Part shown: piece by piece, positions 39,901-51,866 of the stretch
Layout of the letters: each line of letters starts with the position of its first letter
Position numbering within the stretch: position 1 is the stretch's first letter
Origin: Pseudisothecium myosuroides
Lineage: Eukaryota > Streptophyta > Bryopsida > Hypnales > Lembophyllaceae
Assembly (NCBI GenBank): GCA_951799445.1
Contig: OX637293.1
Span: forward strand, 8,742,001-8,806,000
Direction: 5' to 3'
DNA: 64,000 bases
Program-made: the position numbers and the translations under genes
The notes under the pieces: generated by a model
Database searches by the model: none
Told to the model about the DNA's origin: nothing
What the model saw: only the letters and a program-made list of their open reading frames with translations

Positions 39901-42900
39901 TTTCCAGGATTGGACTTGTTATTTCAAATGCGCATATGGTGTCATAAATGCAATGCATTATATCAAGCTTGGTATCTCACCCCTAACGTTGGTTCAAATT
40001 TTATGCTTGTTGCCTCAACTGTGCTATCTGATGTGACCTTAAGGAACTGGAACTGTTTTGTGCATGTTGGGTTACTTACGTGCGGATGTTTTTTTGCAGG
40101 TTGGGTCCACATTCTTCAGACGATTGGGATGGTCACCGTGTGGCCATTTCATTGCCACGACGCACGGTTTTCAGAACCCTAGTCATACAGCTCCAGTGTT
40201 GGAGAGAGGAGAGTGGGTGGCCTCTTTCGATTTTGTCGGCCATAATGCGCCTGTTGTGGCCGTCCGTTTCAATCATTCGATGTTTCGAAAGGTAAAATTC
40301 GATACGCTTGACAGGATTGTTCTCTTTGGAATTGAGTTGAAATCTACAAACTCATTTATTAATACCGTCTCTATTTTGAATCAAGATGTGGTTCACTACT
40401 GAAGAGATATTAGGAGAGCATTTTTAAGGATAATTCCTAACTAGTAAGCTCCGAAAAGCATTGGGGACCGTTATTCATTGTTGTTTTGAATTAGATTCCA
40501 GGTGTCTGAGATTAGATTACAGTTGTCCAATTTTACTTCAGACCTAGAATTAGATAAAGTAAAAAGATAACTGGGCATGCTGTGGAGATAAGTAGAGCTT
40601 AAGACAAGATGAGACGAGAATTGAAATGAAACTAGTAGTTATTCCTTTGCCTTCCAAGTTATTTTCGCGCATTTAGTTTTTCGTGGCCTTAACGATTTCT
40701 TCGATGTTTGAGAGTTCGATTAGAAGAATGTTACAATTTGGTTAATATTCGAGAATCGTGAAATCAGATCAAAAAAGCATCTTCGGATGAAGGAGCTGGA
40801 AACGGAGTGGTATCAGGAGCGGGAGCTAACGGCTCTTCTTCAAAAACCAAAGACGCTGTGCCGTATAATGTCATAGCTATCGGGAGCCAAGACTGCTGCA
40901 TATCTGTGTGGACAACGGGGAGCCCCCGTCCAGTTTTTATTGGGAAGCATTTCTTTCAGCAAAGTGTTGTTGACCTTTCCTGGTGCGTCCTCCATGTCGT
41001 TGTAGCGTATCACACTTCTTGAGTGCAAGATTTTTTGACTATATATAACTCTCTGTTTCTGATGCACGTCATACTAACTAAACAATTTCGATCATGACAA
41101 CATTGTTTATTTTTTGAACAGGAGCCCAGACGGGTACACGCTGTTCTGCTGCTCTCTTGATGGATCTGTGGCGTCATTCCAATTTGAGGTCAAAGAATTG
41201 GGTGAAAAAATCTCAGATGCAGAGATGGAAGAGTTTAAGAAGAGCCGTTACGGTGATCTACGCGTGCGGCAGGTTCTTGTTTATCCATCTGAATTAGCTT
41301 GTATTTATGTGTAACACAAGGTTCAGGAGTGAGTACATCAAACTTTTCGATTTTGATCCTTATCTGTACTCCGATCTGATACGCCATGGTCTATTTCAGG
41401 CAACGGTAGCTGAAAGTCCAGCCCAATTGATGCTGGAGGCAGCCGCAGCGAAGCAGTGGGGAACCGGAAATGCTCCAACTGCAAACAGTGCGGAAACAGC
41501 TAAAGCAGTGCCCAAGATTCCCAGTGCAAAAAGCACTGAAACAGCAAAAGCAGTGCTCAAAGTAATAAGTGCCCCAAGTCTTAATAATTTGGAATCAGCA
41601 GCTAAAGCAGTGCCCAAAGTTGTAAGTGTACCCAGTAGCATGGAAATACCGAAAGCACTGCCACCCAAAGTTGCAAATGGTACAGTTGTTGCTCCTGTTG
41701 ATGTGCCTTCAAAATTGCCTATAAAGGCGCCTCCAAAGCCTCCAGCTGCTCTGAATGGCAGTCTTGTCCCAAGTGTTGCTCCTGTTCGTGTAACTCCGAG
41801 CCCGGTCCAGCAGACAGAGTACAGACGAGCTGATGGCCGGCGGCGCATTATCCCTGAACCTCTCGGGCCGCCTAGAGGGGAGGATGTCTTTGGTAACGGC
41901 GCTGTACCTTCTAAGTATGATGCTCCTAACATGGCAGATATCAGAAACCAAGGGGATGTAGGAATATCAAATTTTGTAGAAACTGCTCCGAAAAGGAAAC
42001 TGCCAGAAGAGTACATGAGACCTGATGCACCGCCTGCAAAACGAAGCAATGGAGCTGCTCTGGAGGATGCTCATGCTGCAGCTCGCTCCACTCCAGCTGC
42101 TGCTGCTGTTGCTATTGGTGTGGGGAACGAAGGGCCTCCCAATATTGCAGGGGTTGGTTCGCAGGTGGATATGGTGATGCCAGCGGAGAGGATGACGACT
42201 CCCGAGGGGGTGTTGTCAATAAGGATCCGAGGACCTGATGGTGGGGAAGATTCTAGAGGGCGCGCTCCTATCTGCTTGGAAGCCCGGCCTGCAGAGTGTA
42301 GTACGAACTTAGGATCAGCTTTGGGTCCGGCAGCGCCCACTTCAATACGTGAAAGCTCTGCCAAGGTCAAGATCATCTGCTCTCAAGGTGGAGAGGTTCG
42401 GTGGTGTGATTACTTGGTCTCCATGCCTACTGCCCTTGCCGGCAATTGCAATTTTTGGGCTGTAGCTTGTGGAGACGGAAGTCTACAGGTACGTTGACTA
42501 CTCAATCCTTCCTTTGAATCTATGATGTGCCCAGGCTGAAAATAGAGCTTCTATTGTGGAAGTTAATAGTCAATTATAGGAAGAGTCAAAACAAACACGT
42601 TGCTATTCTTCATAAACGTGAGGTAGGGTTTCTTCTTTCTATTTGGTACATTTTGGTACCTTGAAGCTTCATAAGTCATTAATGGCAACTCCTAAAGATA
42701 TGGAGCGGTCACTTTGGGCCGTTTAGGGGTTAATTCTCAAGTTGCCAGGCTCAAAATTGAAATTTGACTTTGGTATCTAATAGTGGATTATGTTATCTAT
42801 CAAAACATACATCCATTGCTGAAAAGTGTAGGGTATAATTTCTTTTTTCAATTGATACGTTCTGTTATTGAAGTGGCCTCTAAGGATCTTCATTCTCTAC

Positions 42901-45715
42901 TTTTTGCTATGTTGGGCGTCTAATTGGTGACTCATAGTTGGGATCTATGAAATTTCCCCCAGGAGGTCACTGGGGTTTATGCTGATTCTCCAGTGATTTA
43001 GTGTCAACTGTGTTTAGAAATCTGAAGCAAATGCCGCCGTGTGTCCAGATTTATACAATGGCTGGACGCAGAGCACAGCCAAGCATGATGTTGGGATCGG
43101 CTGCAGTATTTATGGACTGCGACGAGAACTGGAAATTAATGGTTGTGACACGGAATGGATCACTTCATTTATGGGACTTGCGAGAGTCCAAACGCCTACT
43201 TCATGAATCACTGGGACCTCTTCTGAACTCCACGTCTGCCAATTCAATGCTGTCCAGTAGTGGTGAGAAGCTGCTGCTTTTCTTTCTGCTTGGGTTTAAT
43301 TGCAGTCCGTAACTACTCCTGTTGCAGCCACTAATCCTTCTTAAGTCTCCATGGATGTTTGAAAATGTTCGGTCCTGAAATGCAAGGGAAATCTCTTCAA
43401 GCTTGTAGAATATGAATATGTTTCAAGTGTGACTGTTTGTTTGATTTCCTAAACTCTTGCTTGGACTGTACAGGGACAATGAAAATTGCTTCGGCGAGAC
43501 TCTCGATGGCAGGAGCTCCGCTTGTAGTGCTCGCCAATCGACATGCTTTCCTTTTCAATTTGGGAATGTGCTCTTGGTTACGAGTTGCTGACGACACATT
43601 TCCAGCGTCTAATTTTGTCTCCACGTGGCCGGATAGTGCCGCGTCTGCAGAGAACGGGGAACTTGCACTCCTTCAGGCAGGTGTTGCAAGAGCGGCTGGT
43701 CCTTCGTTCCTTTGGAACAGGTCAGTCTGTCTGTCCTCCAGGGATATTTTCTTGTATTGAAACATGACCTCCACTTTTTCTTGCTAGTCTGTATCTTGAA
43801 GAGGTTCGCTTATCTTGTCTATTCCTATTCTCGCCTTCAGCAACCAACTAGCAATATTAGCCAACTGAATCAGTTACTAATTGCCCGCATTGCCCAAGTT
43901 TTGTTAGTTGGCAAATTGATGCTGACTCCCACTAACTAAGTTGCAACGAATTTACTTGCATTCCCACTAAATAAACATTGCAGTTATCGTGGCTTTTGAA
44001 TTACCTAGCCACGAAATACTATGGGTTTAAAAGCTGAAATGACGAAGATGTCTTCTGCAGAAGTAGATTTTCTTGCACTTGAAAGCAAGTAAACTAGCTG
44101 TTCCTATACGAACGGATTGAAGTGCTAAATTTGCACCAACTGCATTGCAACGCTAGCTAACTTGAAAGCGAAACTCCTGATTAATTGGTGCTACTTGGCG
44201 AGGACTTATCCGATTTCTTTTTTACATGGAGAATGATACCATTGGCGATTAGTCGGTGTTTCTTTGGCAAGGAACATAATTGTCAGTTTCTTGACTTGTA
44301 AAGCTGCTGCTATGTTTTTATCAGAATGTCCCTTGCTGAGGAGAAGTGGCAAACACGAGTCCATCTAGAAGTGCAAATGAGTTCCGCCCTGGCACTGAAG
44401 TCTGGGAGCGAGTATCGCAGGTGCCTGACAGCATACGCGCGCTGCTTATCAAAGTGAGTAATGCATCCTCCAAATCTGAAGTTAGATTTGAAATAGGTGC
44501 GTGAAGTATTTATGAAGATTTTTGGCATTGCAGAGGACTAGGGTTATGGAGTGATTTAAGAAGCAGAATTGTTGCAAGGTATACTGATGTGGTCGCGTAT
44601 ATATTTTAGGGAAACTGACGAAGCTCGACTAAGAGAGCTTTGTGAAGAGCTTCTGGGACCCATGCATCTGGGTCCGTCTTCTCAGTCCAACACCGGAGAG
44701 AAGCTGCATTCGTGGGAAACTGACATTCTTGTAAGTACTTTCTTTTGACACCAGTCTACAGTGTATGCCTACCAATCATTCAGGGGATGGGAGTCAGCTA
44801 TGCTGAAGATTGTGAATTAGCCGTGTTTTGATGCCTTAGGCCCTGCCCGCACCAACTAAGTAGTGGAATTAAATAACTGGAATTCGTTGCTGGGTATCTT
44901 CATTGTCGAAGTTGCGTCTGTTAGCAAGTTGGTGCTTATTCTTAGTAGCTGGCGCTGAATTTACATTCATTTTTATTAGTATATAGCTCCCCGATTTTGG
45001 ACAAGTAAAGTAAATGTGCCCATAGCAATGGTTTGAAGCGCTAACCCTGACCGCACCAACCAAGGAGCAGCAGTTAGCTAAATGGAAATTCTAATTTCCT
45101 GTTAGTTACCTTTCAAGATAGCGAGTTACGAAGATTGTTAACTTCTAGCTACACCATTTAGTGTCTTCTATGATTTAACGTAACACCAAATTAGCATGCC
45201 ATAGATTACATGAATTCTTTTTGTGTACCTTGGGACCACCTTCAAGAAAATTAAGTGAATAGCCACTCAATCAAGAATTGGCCGACCAACTCGAGATCTA
45301 AATAGTGTCCCAACCTTAGTAGATTTTCTACTGTATGGTGTTTGAGTTAACAGAGATAGTAGCGTACAAAAATCTACCATAGTGTCTCGTACACCAAGGA
45401 CTTGGTGTAGCTAACAGGCCTTTAAGTACTAAGGCTCTGACTATTTAATTGGCGCTACTTGGTTGACGGAGCCTTACAAAGATCGTTGTTTTTCTCTTAG
45501 ATTGAATCCGTTCTATATTGTGATGTGCTGATTATATTGTGGCTGTTGTGTCTGCACAGGGCATGAACAAGCGAGAGTTGCTCAAGGACGTGGTGTTGCC
45601 TGCAATGGCATCTAACCGAGCGATCCAGCGTCTGCTGAATGAATTTGTGGATCTGGTCACCGAGTGTGAAGCTGCTCAGAAGGCCTCCGAAGAACGGAGA
45701 GGCCCAATTTTGTGA
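36911..45715 (+). CDS. HIRA: Histone chaperone HIRA, 12 coding exons
   Basis: Coding exons: 36911-37018, 38260-38529, 39314-39565, 40100-40291, 40768-40982, 41122-41272, 41400-42488, 43049-43262, 43474-43720, 44325-44453, 44610-44730 and 45560-45715. Phases agree at every junction and give about 1047 residues; Arabidopsis HIRA is of similar size. Residues 1-395 form the WD40 propeller ([28 protein letters not shown], then repeats ending in IW or VW). A disordered stretch follows, with an Ala/Lys/Pro repeat and, near 536-552, [12 protein letters not shown], the B-motif that binds ASF1. The conserved C-terminal HIRA domain follows (about 750-1000: [26 protein letters not shown]). Known role: nuclear, replication-independent H3.3 deposition. 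Exon 7 is exceptionally long (1089 bp). No break was seen. Confidence 0.93.
37690..38290 (+). repeat. Degenerate tandem repeat ending on the HIRA exon-2 acceptor
   Basis: TTTAG-GTGCGAATA-type motifs followed by GGAACA(T/A)GAT occur at about 37707, 37951, 38000, 38121, 38164, 38211 and 38260. Neighbouring copies are mostly 43-49 bases apart. The last one is the real acceptor and start of coding exon 2 (VRIWNMTP). Copies also share GTTCGAGTGT and GTGGCGTT stretches before the motif. Several decoys keep an AG at the acceptor position. Confidence 0.8.
42489..43048 (+). other. HIRA intron 7 with a TTAA-element end
   Basis: This intron contains CCGTTTAGGGGTTAA at 42719-42733, matching the right ends of the TTAA-terminated elements, without a clear left partner. 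The stretches before and after it (AGGCT.AAAAT, GTAGGGT.T.ATTTCTT, GGC..CTAAGGAT) look like a weak, diverged tandem duplication. Confidence 0.35.
43721..44324 (+). other. HIRA intron 9 with small inverted repeats
   Basis: Inverted segments such as CCAACTAGCAA and GTTAGTTGGC, and the recurrent CCCACTAACTAAGTTG and CCCACTAAATAAA, suggest decayed MITE material. Related CGCACCAACTAAG and CGCACCAACCAAGG segments recur in intron 11 (44731-45559) with an inverted TTGGTTGACGGAGCC partner. The elements cannot be delimited. Confidence 0.3.
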
Positions 45716-46389
45716 TTGATTTAGACTGGATTCGATTCACACCGGTGACCCTCGTTGTCACGTTTTTTTGTCATTTAGCATTGGAAATTTTGGAAACTGC
45801 TGTATAAAATGCATGATGTAACATGGTAGGGAGGTTATGGTAGTTAGTAGAGAACTCCGTAGGTTGGCATGAGCTTGTTCGTTGGCTTGCGCAAGTGTTT
45901 TGACTCTTTGTTGACAAGGAAGAAATTACTCTTACGTCCTTACTGACTTCGTTTCATCTGTATGTGTTAACGTTGTTTCTTTTGTGGTATCTGTATTTGG
46001 TCATAATGTGGTGGGTCTGGTGACTAGCATTGTTCATGAGTCCTTTAGGTTTGAAATGACTGATTAGTGATCAATGCATGAGACTTTTCTCTCATTCGTC
46101 CACCAAAGACTCAAAAATGCATGGAATTGCAAACTGGAAATTGGGCTTGGAAGGTAATGAAGTCTAGTTTCATGGCACAATAATTTATTACATTGAAAGA
46201 GTCAAAACATACAAGAATTACATTGAAACAGTCAAAACATACAAGAAAAGCATTTTATGGCACATTATCTACCACCTAGTACTACTGCCCCCACATTAAT
46301 TAGGGTCTTCACTTGGTACTACCATCCCTTGCATTAATTACGGCCTTTATTGGGTGATGCATGTTAGGAATGACAATTTCAAGAGTATC
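45716..46389. other. HIRA 3' flank
   Basis: This is probably 3' untranslated region followed by spacer. No coding frame was recognised. A short near-duplication, AAACATACAAGAA, occurs twice around 46205-46245. Confidence 0.4.
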
Positions 46390-46649
46390 TATGGATATGG
46401 CTTCCCATGCCTTTATTCAGTGATGCATGCTAGGAACATTTGACAATTTCAAGAGTATCCATCCATGATATGGCTTACCATGTTTGATCAATGCTTTCAA
46501 CCAATTCATCTTTGTTGTTTGGCTTAATCTCATTCAAGTTCAATGAGTTTGCATGCCATGTAATCTTCCAAATCTTATGTACTTCTCGCCATTGTTTTGG
46601 TAAGGTATTGCGATGCACTAAGAAGCCATCTTCCATGAGCAAAAAGACT

Positions 46650-46790
46650 CTAAGAATCATCATGTATAAAATAAAAGCCGCTCAATCGACCCTCGTACAC
46701 AATGTCCACAAATTGGAATTGACATTTCCTCCGTGTTTGCAATGAAAGTTCCAACACTAGCGGACAATTGCAAGCATATAAAGATTGACA
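46650..46790. repeat. Duplicated transposase segment, copy 1
   Basis: CATCATGTATAAAATAAAAG and CTCAATCGACCCTCGTA..ACAATGTC are repeated at about 47627-47685. GGAATTGACAT..TGTTTGCAAT..AAG is repeated at about 47118-47155. Parts of the transposase remnant were therefore duplicated on either side of the palindrome. Confidence 0.65.
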
Positions 46791-47186
46791 ACATAAGTTT
46801 CGGACAATTGCAAGCATACAATGACCAATAATAGCAGGGCCTAGTCGTGGAAAGTGAGCACTAGTTGCATTTAATTAAGGAAACTGCACGTGATTCATTT
46901 TAATCCCTAGTTAGCCTAATCTCAAGATGTTGAAAGATTCGAACTAGAATCCTACGAATAAACTTACAACGTTCGTTTGAAAAGGACAATAGATCGGCAA
47001 CAAGGTATTCAACATAACAGGTGAGAGAGCCTCGTTGAGGAGAGAAATCTAGTAGTAGCGGTGGACTTTTGGAATCACTTGAGTATAGTTACACAGATGG
47101 CTCATGGAAAAATCCAATGGAATTGACATCTCCACTGTGTTTGCAATAAAAGCTTCAGCACTAGTAGACAAAAAAATTTAGTCAAG

Positions 47187-47552
47187 GCTACATCACAAAG
47201 TTTAGATCCTACGATTTGGCAGCAATTTTCGTGCGGTTATTGTTGTTTCATGGATTCGTACCATAATCGCACTGACTCAGTGTATTTTTACACACTGAAT
47301 CAATGCGAAAACAATGAATATCAATAATGTATGGTTTATGTACTTTAACTATATGATTGCTGTGCAGTTTTGACACAACAATTGTATAGTTAAAGTACAT
47401 CAACCGTATGCTATTGATATTCATTGTTTTCGCAATGATTCAGTGCGTAAAAATACACTGAGTTTGTGCGATTATGGTACGAACCCATGAAACAACGATA
47501 ACCGCACGATAATTGCTACCAAATCGTAGGGTCTAAACTTTGTAATGTAGCT
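47187..47552. repeat. Long palindrome / foldback element
   Basis: Two arms of about 180 bases are inverted copies separated by only a few bases near 47369. The left arm starts GCTACATCACAAAGTTTAGA; the right arm ends TCTAAACTTTGTAATGTAGC. Arms differ at scattered positions (roughly one in ten to fifteen). A transcript would fold into one long hairpin. It sits within the Tc1-like remnant and has no coding content. Confidence 0.9.
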
Positions 47553-48330
47553 CACAATTGAAAGCACCCGGCACCCATATACAATGTCTACAAAATCAAC
47601 ACTTGTCTATGAGCAAAAGACACTGAGGATCATCATGTATAAAATAAAAGTCACTCAATCGACCCTCGTATACAATGTCTACAATATCACCACTTGTCCG
47701 TCTATCAAAGGGCAAAATAACAATGAGGAACATCTAGAAAAGCATCCAAAATCATGATGGATGTGTGACCTGAACAAAAAATTGGGTGCTAAGCAATCCC
47801 ACAAATAATGTTTGTAGAACTGCCACTAAAGTTAACCTTTACTTGTGAATTTTTGCCTACCTTGAATGAGGCCTCATTTGTTCACCACATTTATCCAATT
47901 TGATGCTTCCCAAGACTGATATTTTTTGGCAAATGCCAATCTATCACCCTTGTACATGTCATTAAGAAATGACTTCTTTACAACAACATGGTTGCGAAAT
48001 CCTATACATTTTAATTTCCTTCCTTAATGTGCGCAAACAAACTTTCTTGGTCATCTTTTTTATGATGGATGTAAATGAAATGTGTCTATTTTGCGTAAGA
48101 ATGCGTTCCAATTCCCTTTTACTTGATTTCCTTAGTTTGCAACATTGACATATAGCCTTATAAGTGATTGTTGTTCCATTATTGTGCAATTTCTTCAAAA
48201 CATATTCAACAGTGGAACATGGTATGCCTATCTTTGCTGGAATGCTATGTTATGACATTCCTGAACGACTCATTCCAACTATGACACATTTTTCCTCTGT
48301 GCTCAAACAACAACCTTCTATTCTCATACG

Positions 48331-49993
48331 ATTCCTAATATAAGAAAACGCACTTCAAAACGCAAATGTTGATAATATCCAAATATAATGTATGACTTGC
48401 AAGAGACATCAATCTATATATTATGAAGAAAGGTATTGCAGTAGTATCTATTTCTTCAAAATGCTTCCAACTCAAATATTGGCAGCAAAAAATTTGAATT
48501 TACATCTCAAATTTTGTTGATACACAAATAAGAAATCAATTGTCAAAGCCGTTTCATACACAACTACCTCTACTATGACTTAGAAGTGGGGAGAGCATAT
48601 TAGACAAATATACTTAAGTGGCTGAAAATCTGCCAAGAACTTTTATATAGCCAAATTCAAATATTCAGTACTGAACCACAATTAACAACCTTAGATGTTA
48701 GTTCTCATTGGACAACTTAGAAGAAGTTCACAATCTAGAGTGCACGACATATGTTTCGTGAACCATTCATTTGTTGGAAGTATCAAAATTCTGTATCTTG
48801 ATTCCTTTGTTGCTGCATTATACAATTATTATCTAAACATTGTTTTGAATGCTAAATCCTCTGCAATGCATTTCAAATTCTAACATTCACTTAGAGCATC
48901 TAGAGATGTGCACAAGGATTGAAATTGGTTCTAATATCCTGAAACAATTAAGAAATGGAATAACATTATCAATCTGTAGATCTTCACTATGAGTGGTGGT
49001 GCACATTCTCAGACAAGCATTCTTGCATAGGTGCGATTTAGACATTCCAGAACTTACAAATTCCACTTGAGGATATAAAAGCCAGCCTTTGGGGCAAAAT
49101 TGTTGTCATTTGCAAGATTTGAAAACAATTGCTTAACAATAGAAACAACAACTATCAAGCGAGAGAAACACGAACAACAAATCCATGCATTCAACATCTT
49201 CTAAAACAAAATTTATTGTGATTGAGATAATTCACAAGCTTCATTTGTACAAAATTTCAACTAAAAATGAGAAAATCTATGAACTCTATATGCATCAATG
49301 TTTCTAGAAGTTGTGTATAGGAGTTGCCACCATAGTGACACATGTTTGTTAATTTCAATTCCTATGAAGATTTTCTTTGTATTTTATTTATTGCTTAATA
49401 ACACTTGTAATAAGACTACTACTAATTCTAATGTTACTAAATTATAGCTCCTAAGTCAAAGAAGTGGAGAAGAGGGAATATTTCAAAGTAGTATGAGTGC
49501 CATTTCATAAAAGGCAGTTTAGTGCTATAGACAAATGAGACTTGCTAGGTGCTGTACAATATTGTATAAGGTGGGTATGAGAGTAACTACAATAATTACC
49601 AATTAAATTCAAGTAAAGAATTGGAAAAACTTCCATATTTTTTATATTTTCAAGTTTTAATTTTTAATTTAAAATAACAATAACTTGTATACTTATGCAG
49701 AATATGAAATATTAAGCTATAATATTTTGAAAGTGTGAAATAGGTGAAAAAAATGGATAAGTAGAATTGAAAAGAATTTTTTTAAAGTTGAATTAGCCTC
49801 AAGTGTTTCTTCTCTTAGCATGACTACTAATGACCAATTTGAAATGTTTCAATATTGAATTTTCAAAATCTTTCATAGTTTTTAAAATCATTTTTCATAG
49901 TTTTATTAATATGTCTTATGTATCCTATGTTGCTGCTACAACCATGAGTATGTTATTTATTATTGTCCACAAGAAGAAGTTGGATCTTCTCAA
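48331..49993. other. AT-rich intergenic, no gene seen
   Basis: No credible gene or element identified. The frames are short and AT-driven. Confidence 0.5.
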
Positions 49994-50117
49994 CTGCTAA
50001 AACAACCTTGTATAAAGCAAATATGGCACAACTTATGGACTGCTAAAACAACCTTGTATAAAACAAATATGGCACAACTTATGGACTGTCAAAACAACCT
50101 TGTGTAAAGCAAAGATG
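49994..50117. repeat. 46-bp tandem repeat, about 2.7 copies
   Basis: CTG(C/T)(T/C)AAAACAACCTTGT starts at 49994, 50040 and 50086, an exact 46-base period. Units are almost identical (TATAAAGCAAATATGGCACA versus minor variants), which points to recent duplication. Confidence 0.9.
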
Positions 50118-51827
50118 GTATAGAAACCTTCAATGTGACGCTTAGTACATAGTGATTTTGTTTCAAATTGGATGCGTTGAACTCGATAGTTAAAAAGGTA
50201 ACTTGACATTTAAAAGGTAATTTGAGGGTCTCGATGATAATCGACATTATTGTATGGTTGAACTTATTAAAGGAAGTGGTGGCACCAACGTTGATTAAAA
50301 GCACCAATCAATCCTTTGTTAAAGGCAAACCGTACAAAATATATTGCAATTATTAATAAATGCATCTTCAAGTTCTTATAGATGGAATGATGCTCCTTCT
50401 AAATCCTATTTTTTTTACCTCTAGTAGATAACTATCAAATCCTATTTCTTTCATTTCCTTTTATGGAATTATTTTCAAATTTCATTTTGTGTGTGTGAAG
50501 TTATAAGAAAAATAAATGAAGATAGTGTATCTTCTAGTTGAAATTTGGAATCATATAGCTTTAAGATAAGGAAAAAAATTTAGCTGTGGGATCAAAAATA
50601 ATGGCCAATGAATGTTCAGCTAACCATATGGTCAAAAGATGGCTTGCAATCCACTTGATTGGGTAGTTGCATGAGACAGTGAATAAGGAAGGGATCAACT
50701 TTTCTTCTTCCTTCTCATAGTTTGCTTTGTGTGTTGTAAGTTTGGAGAGCTATAGTATGTTGTGTATTGTGAATTTTGAAATGATAATTTGAGTGGATGG
50801 TTTTTTTTTGTAACTCTAAAAAATTATGACTTGCTCTAATTGGAGTTTGTATGTGAGTTATGCTTGATGGTTTGAAAGAAGGTCAATTGTTATAGAGTTT
50901 GAGGGCAGAATTTTTGAACGCCCATAATTTTTTGGTAAAAAAGTCTCTAGTTTTGAAATTTGATGTACTTATATATTGAGTTGTTAGCTTTTCAAAAAGC
51001 TATCAAACTCTTAGTTTGAAGTTAGGAAATGAAAGATATGGACTTGGAAGTAAAATAGTGTTGAGTTGCCTTTGGATTAAGGAAAAGGAACTTTGAATGG
51101 CTATAAATGTTGGACATTATGAGTTTTTGACTTGAAATTTGGAGGTTTTATAGAAATTTGAATTAGCTTTTATAAAAGTTATTACACTTTTATTTGGAGT
51201 TAGAAAATGAAAATTATGGATTTGGAAGTGAGAGGGTGCAAAGCTACTGCCAATTCTAGGACTTTGAAAGAGTTCCAATTTTGACAAAGCATAGGGAACG
51301 AGTTTTTTAGTTTCTAAAGCTAAGTTTTTTGGAAGGTTTAAATTATGGAATGAGATTTTTATAAAGATATGGTATGATGTATTTGGAGCTTCTATGAGAC
51401 CAAAATGTGCTCCAAAATGGAAGGATGTACAGCTATGTCCAAAATTGGGAGTGTCAAACTTCAACATGCAATAAAATATGAATAATATATTTTTTGACTT
51501 TGAATCTTATATGGACAGTACAATATTTTATTAGCTTTCCAAATAGCTAAGGCACATTCAATTTAGAGTCTTTATGTAATTTTGGCACTCATTTGAAGTC
51601 TAATTGTATTTTTAAGAGTTTTATACAAGTTTGTGATATTGTACACGATTTATACAATATTTATACATAGTACTTATGAGTATGGATACGCTTGACTTAT
51701 ATTTATTATACACATATTTATATATGGAGTTTATACGATATTTATGTATAATATATTGTATATATTTGACTTGTACGCATTATTTATTCAAATAGTGGTA
51801 TGCAATATTTAGACATTTTCTATACAG

Positions 51828-51866
<39 letters not shown>

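Larger units (their letters stand above)
46390..48330 (-). pseudogene. Tc1-like transposase remnant, broken
   Basis: Read on the minus strand, pieces of a Tc1-type transposase appear in the right order. At about 48290-48150 there is a helix-turn-helix part (IVGMSRSGMS, then IPCSTVEYVLKKL after a frame break). At 48130-47960 a second helix-turn-helix part reads NRHISFTSIIKKM..LRTLRKEIK. At 47945-47890 RLAFAKKYQSW..NWINVV corresponds to the stretch before the first catalytic Asp. At 46640-46475 MEDG..VHR..L..QWRE and NSLNLNEIK correspond to the second Asp and the usual SPDLNPIE block, where Lys replaces the final catalytic Glu. Stops and frameshifts separate the pieces, and a 366-bp palindrome plus a local duplication lie between the catalytic parts. 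It is not functional. Confidence 0.75.

Noticed and set aside
41396..42049. 217-codon minus-strand frame over HIRA exon 7
   Set aside because: Antisense shadow of the Ala/Pro-rich linker; composition explained by the sense strand.
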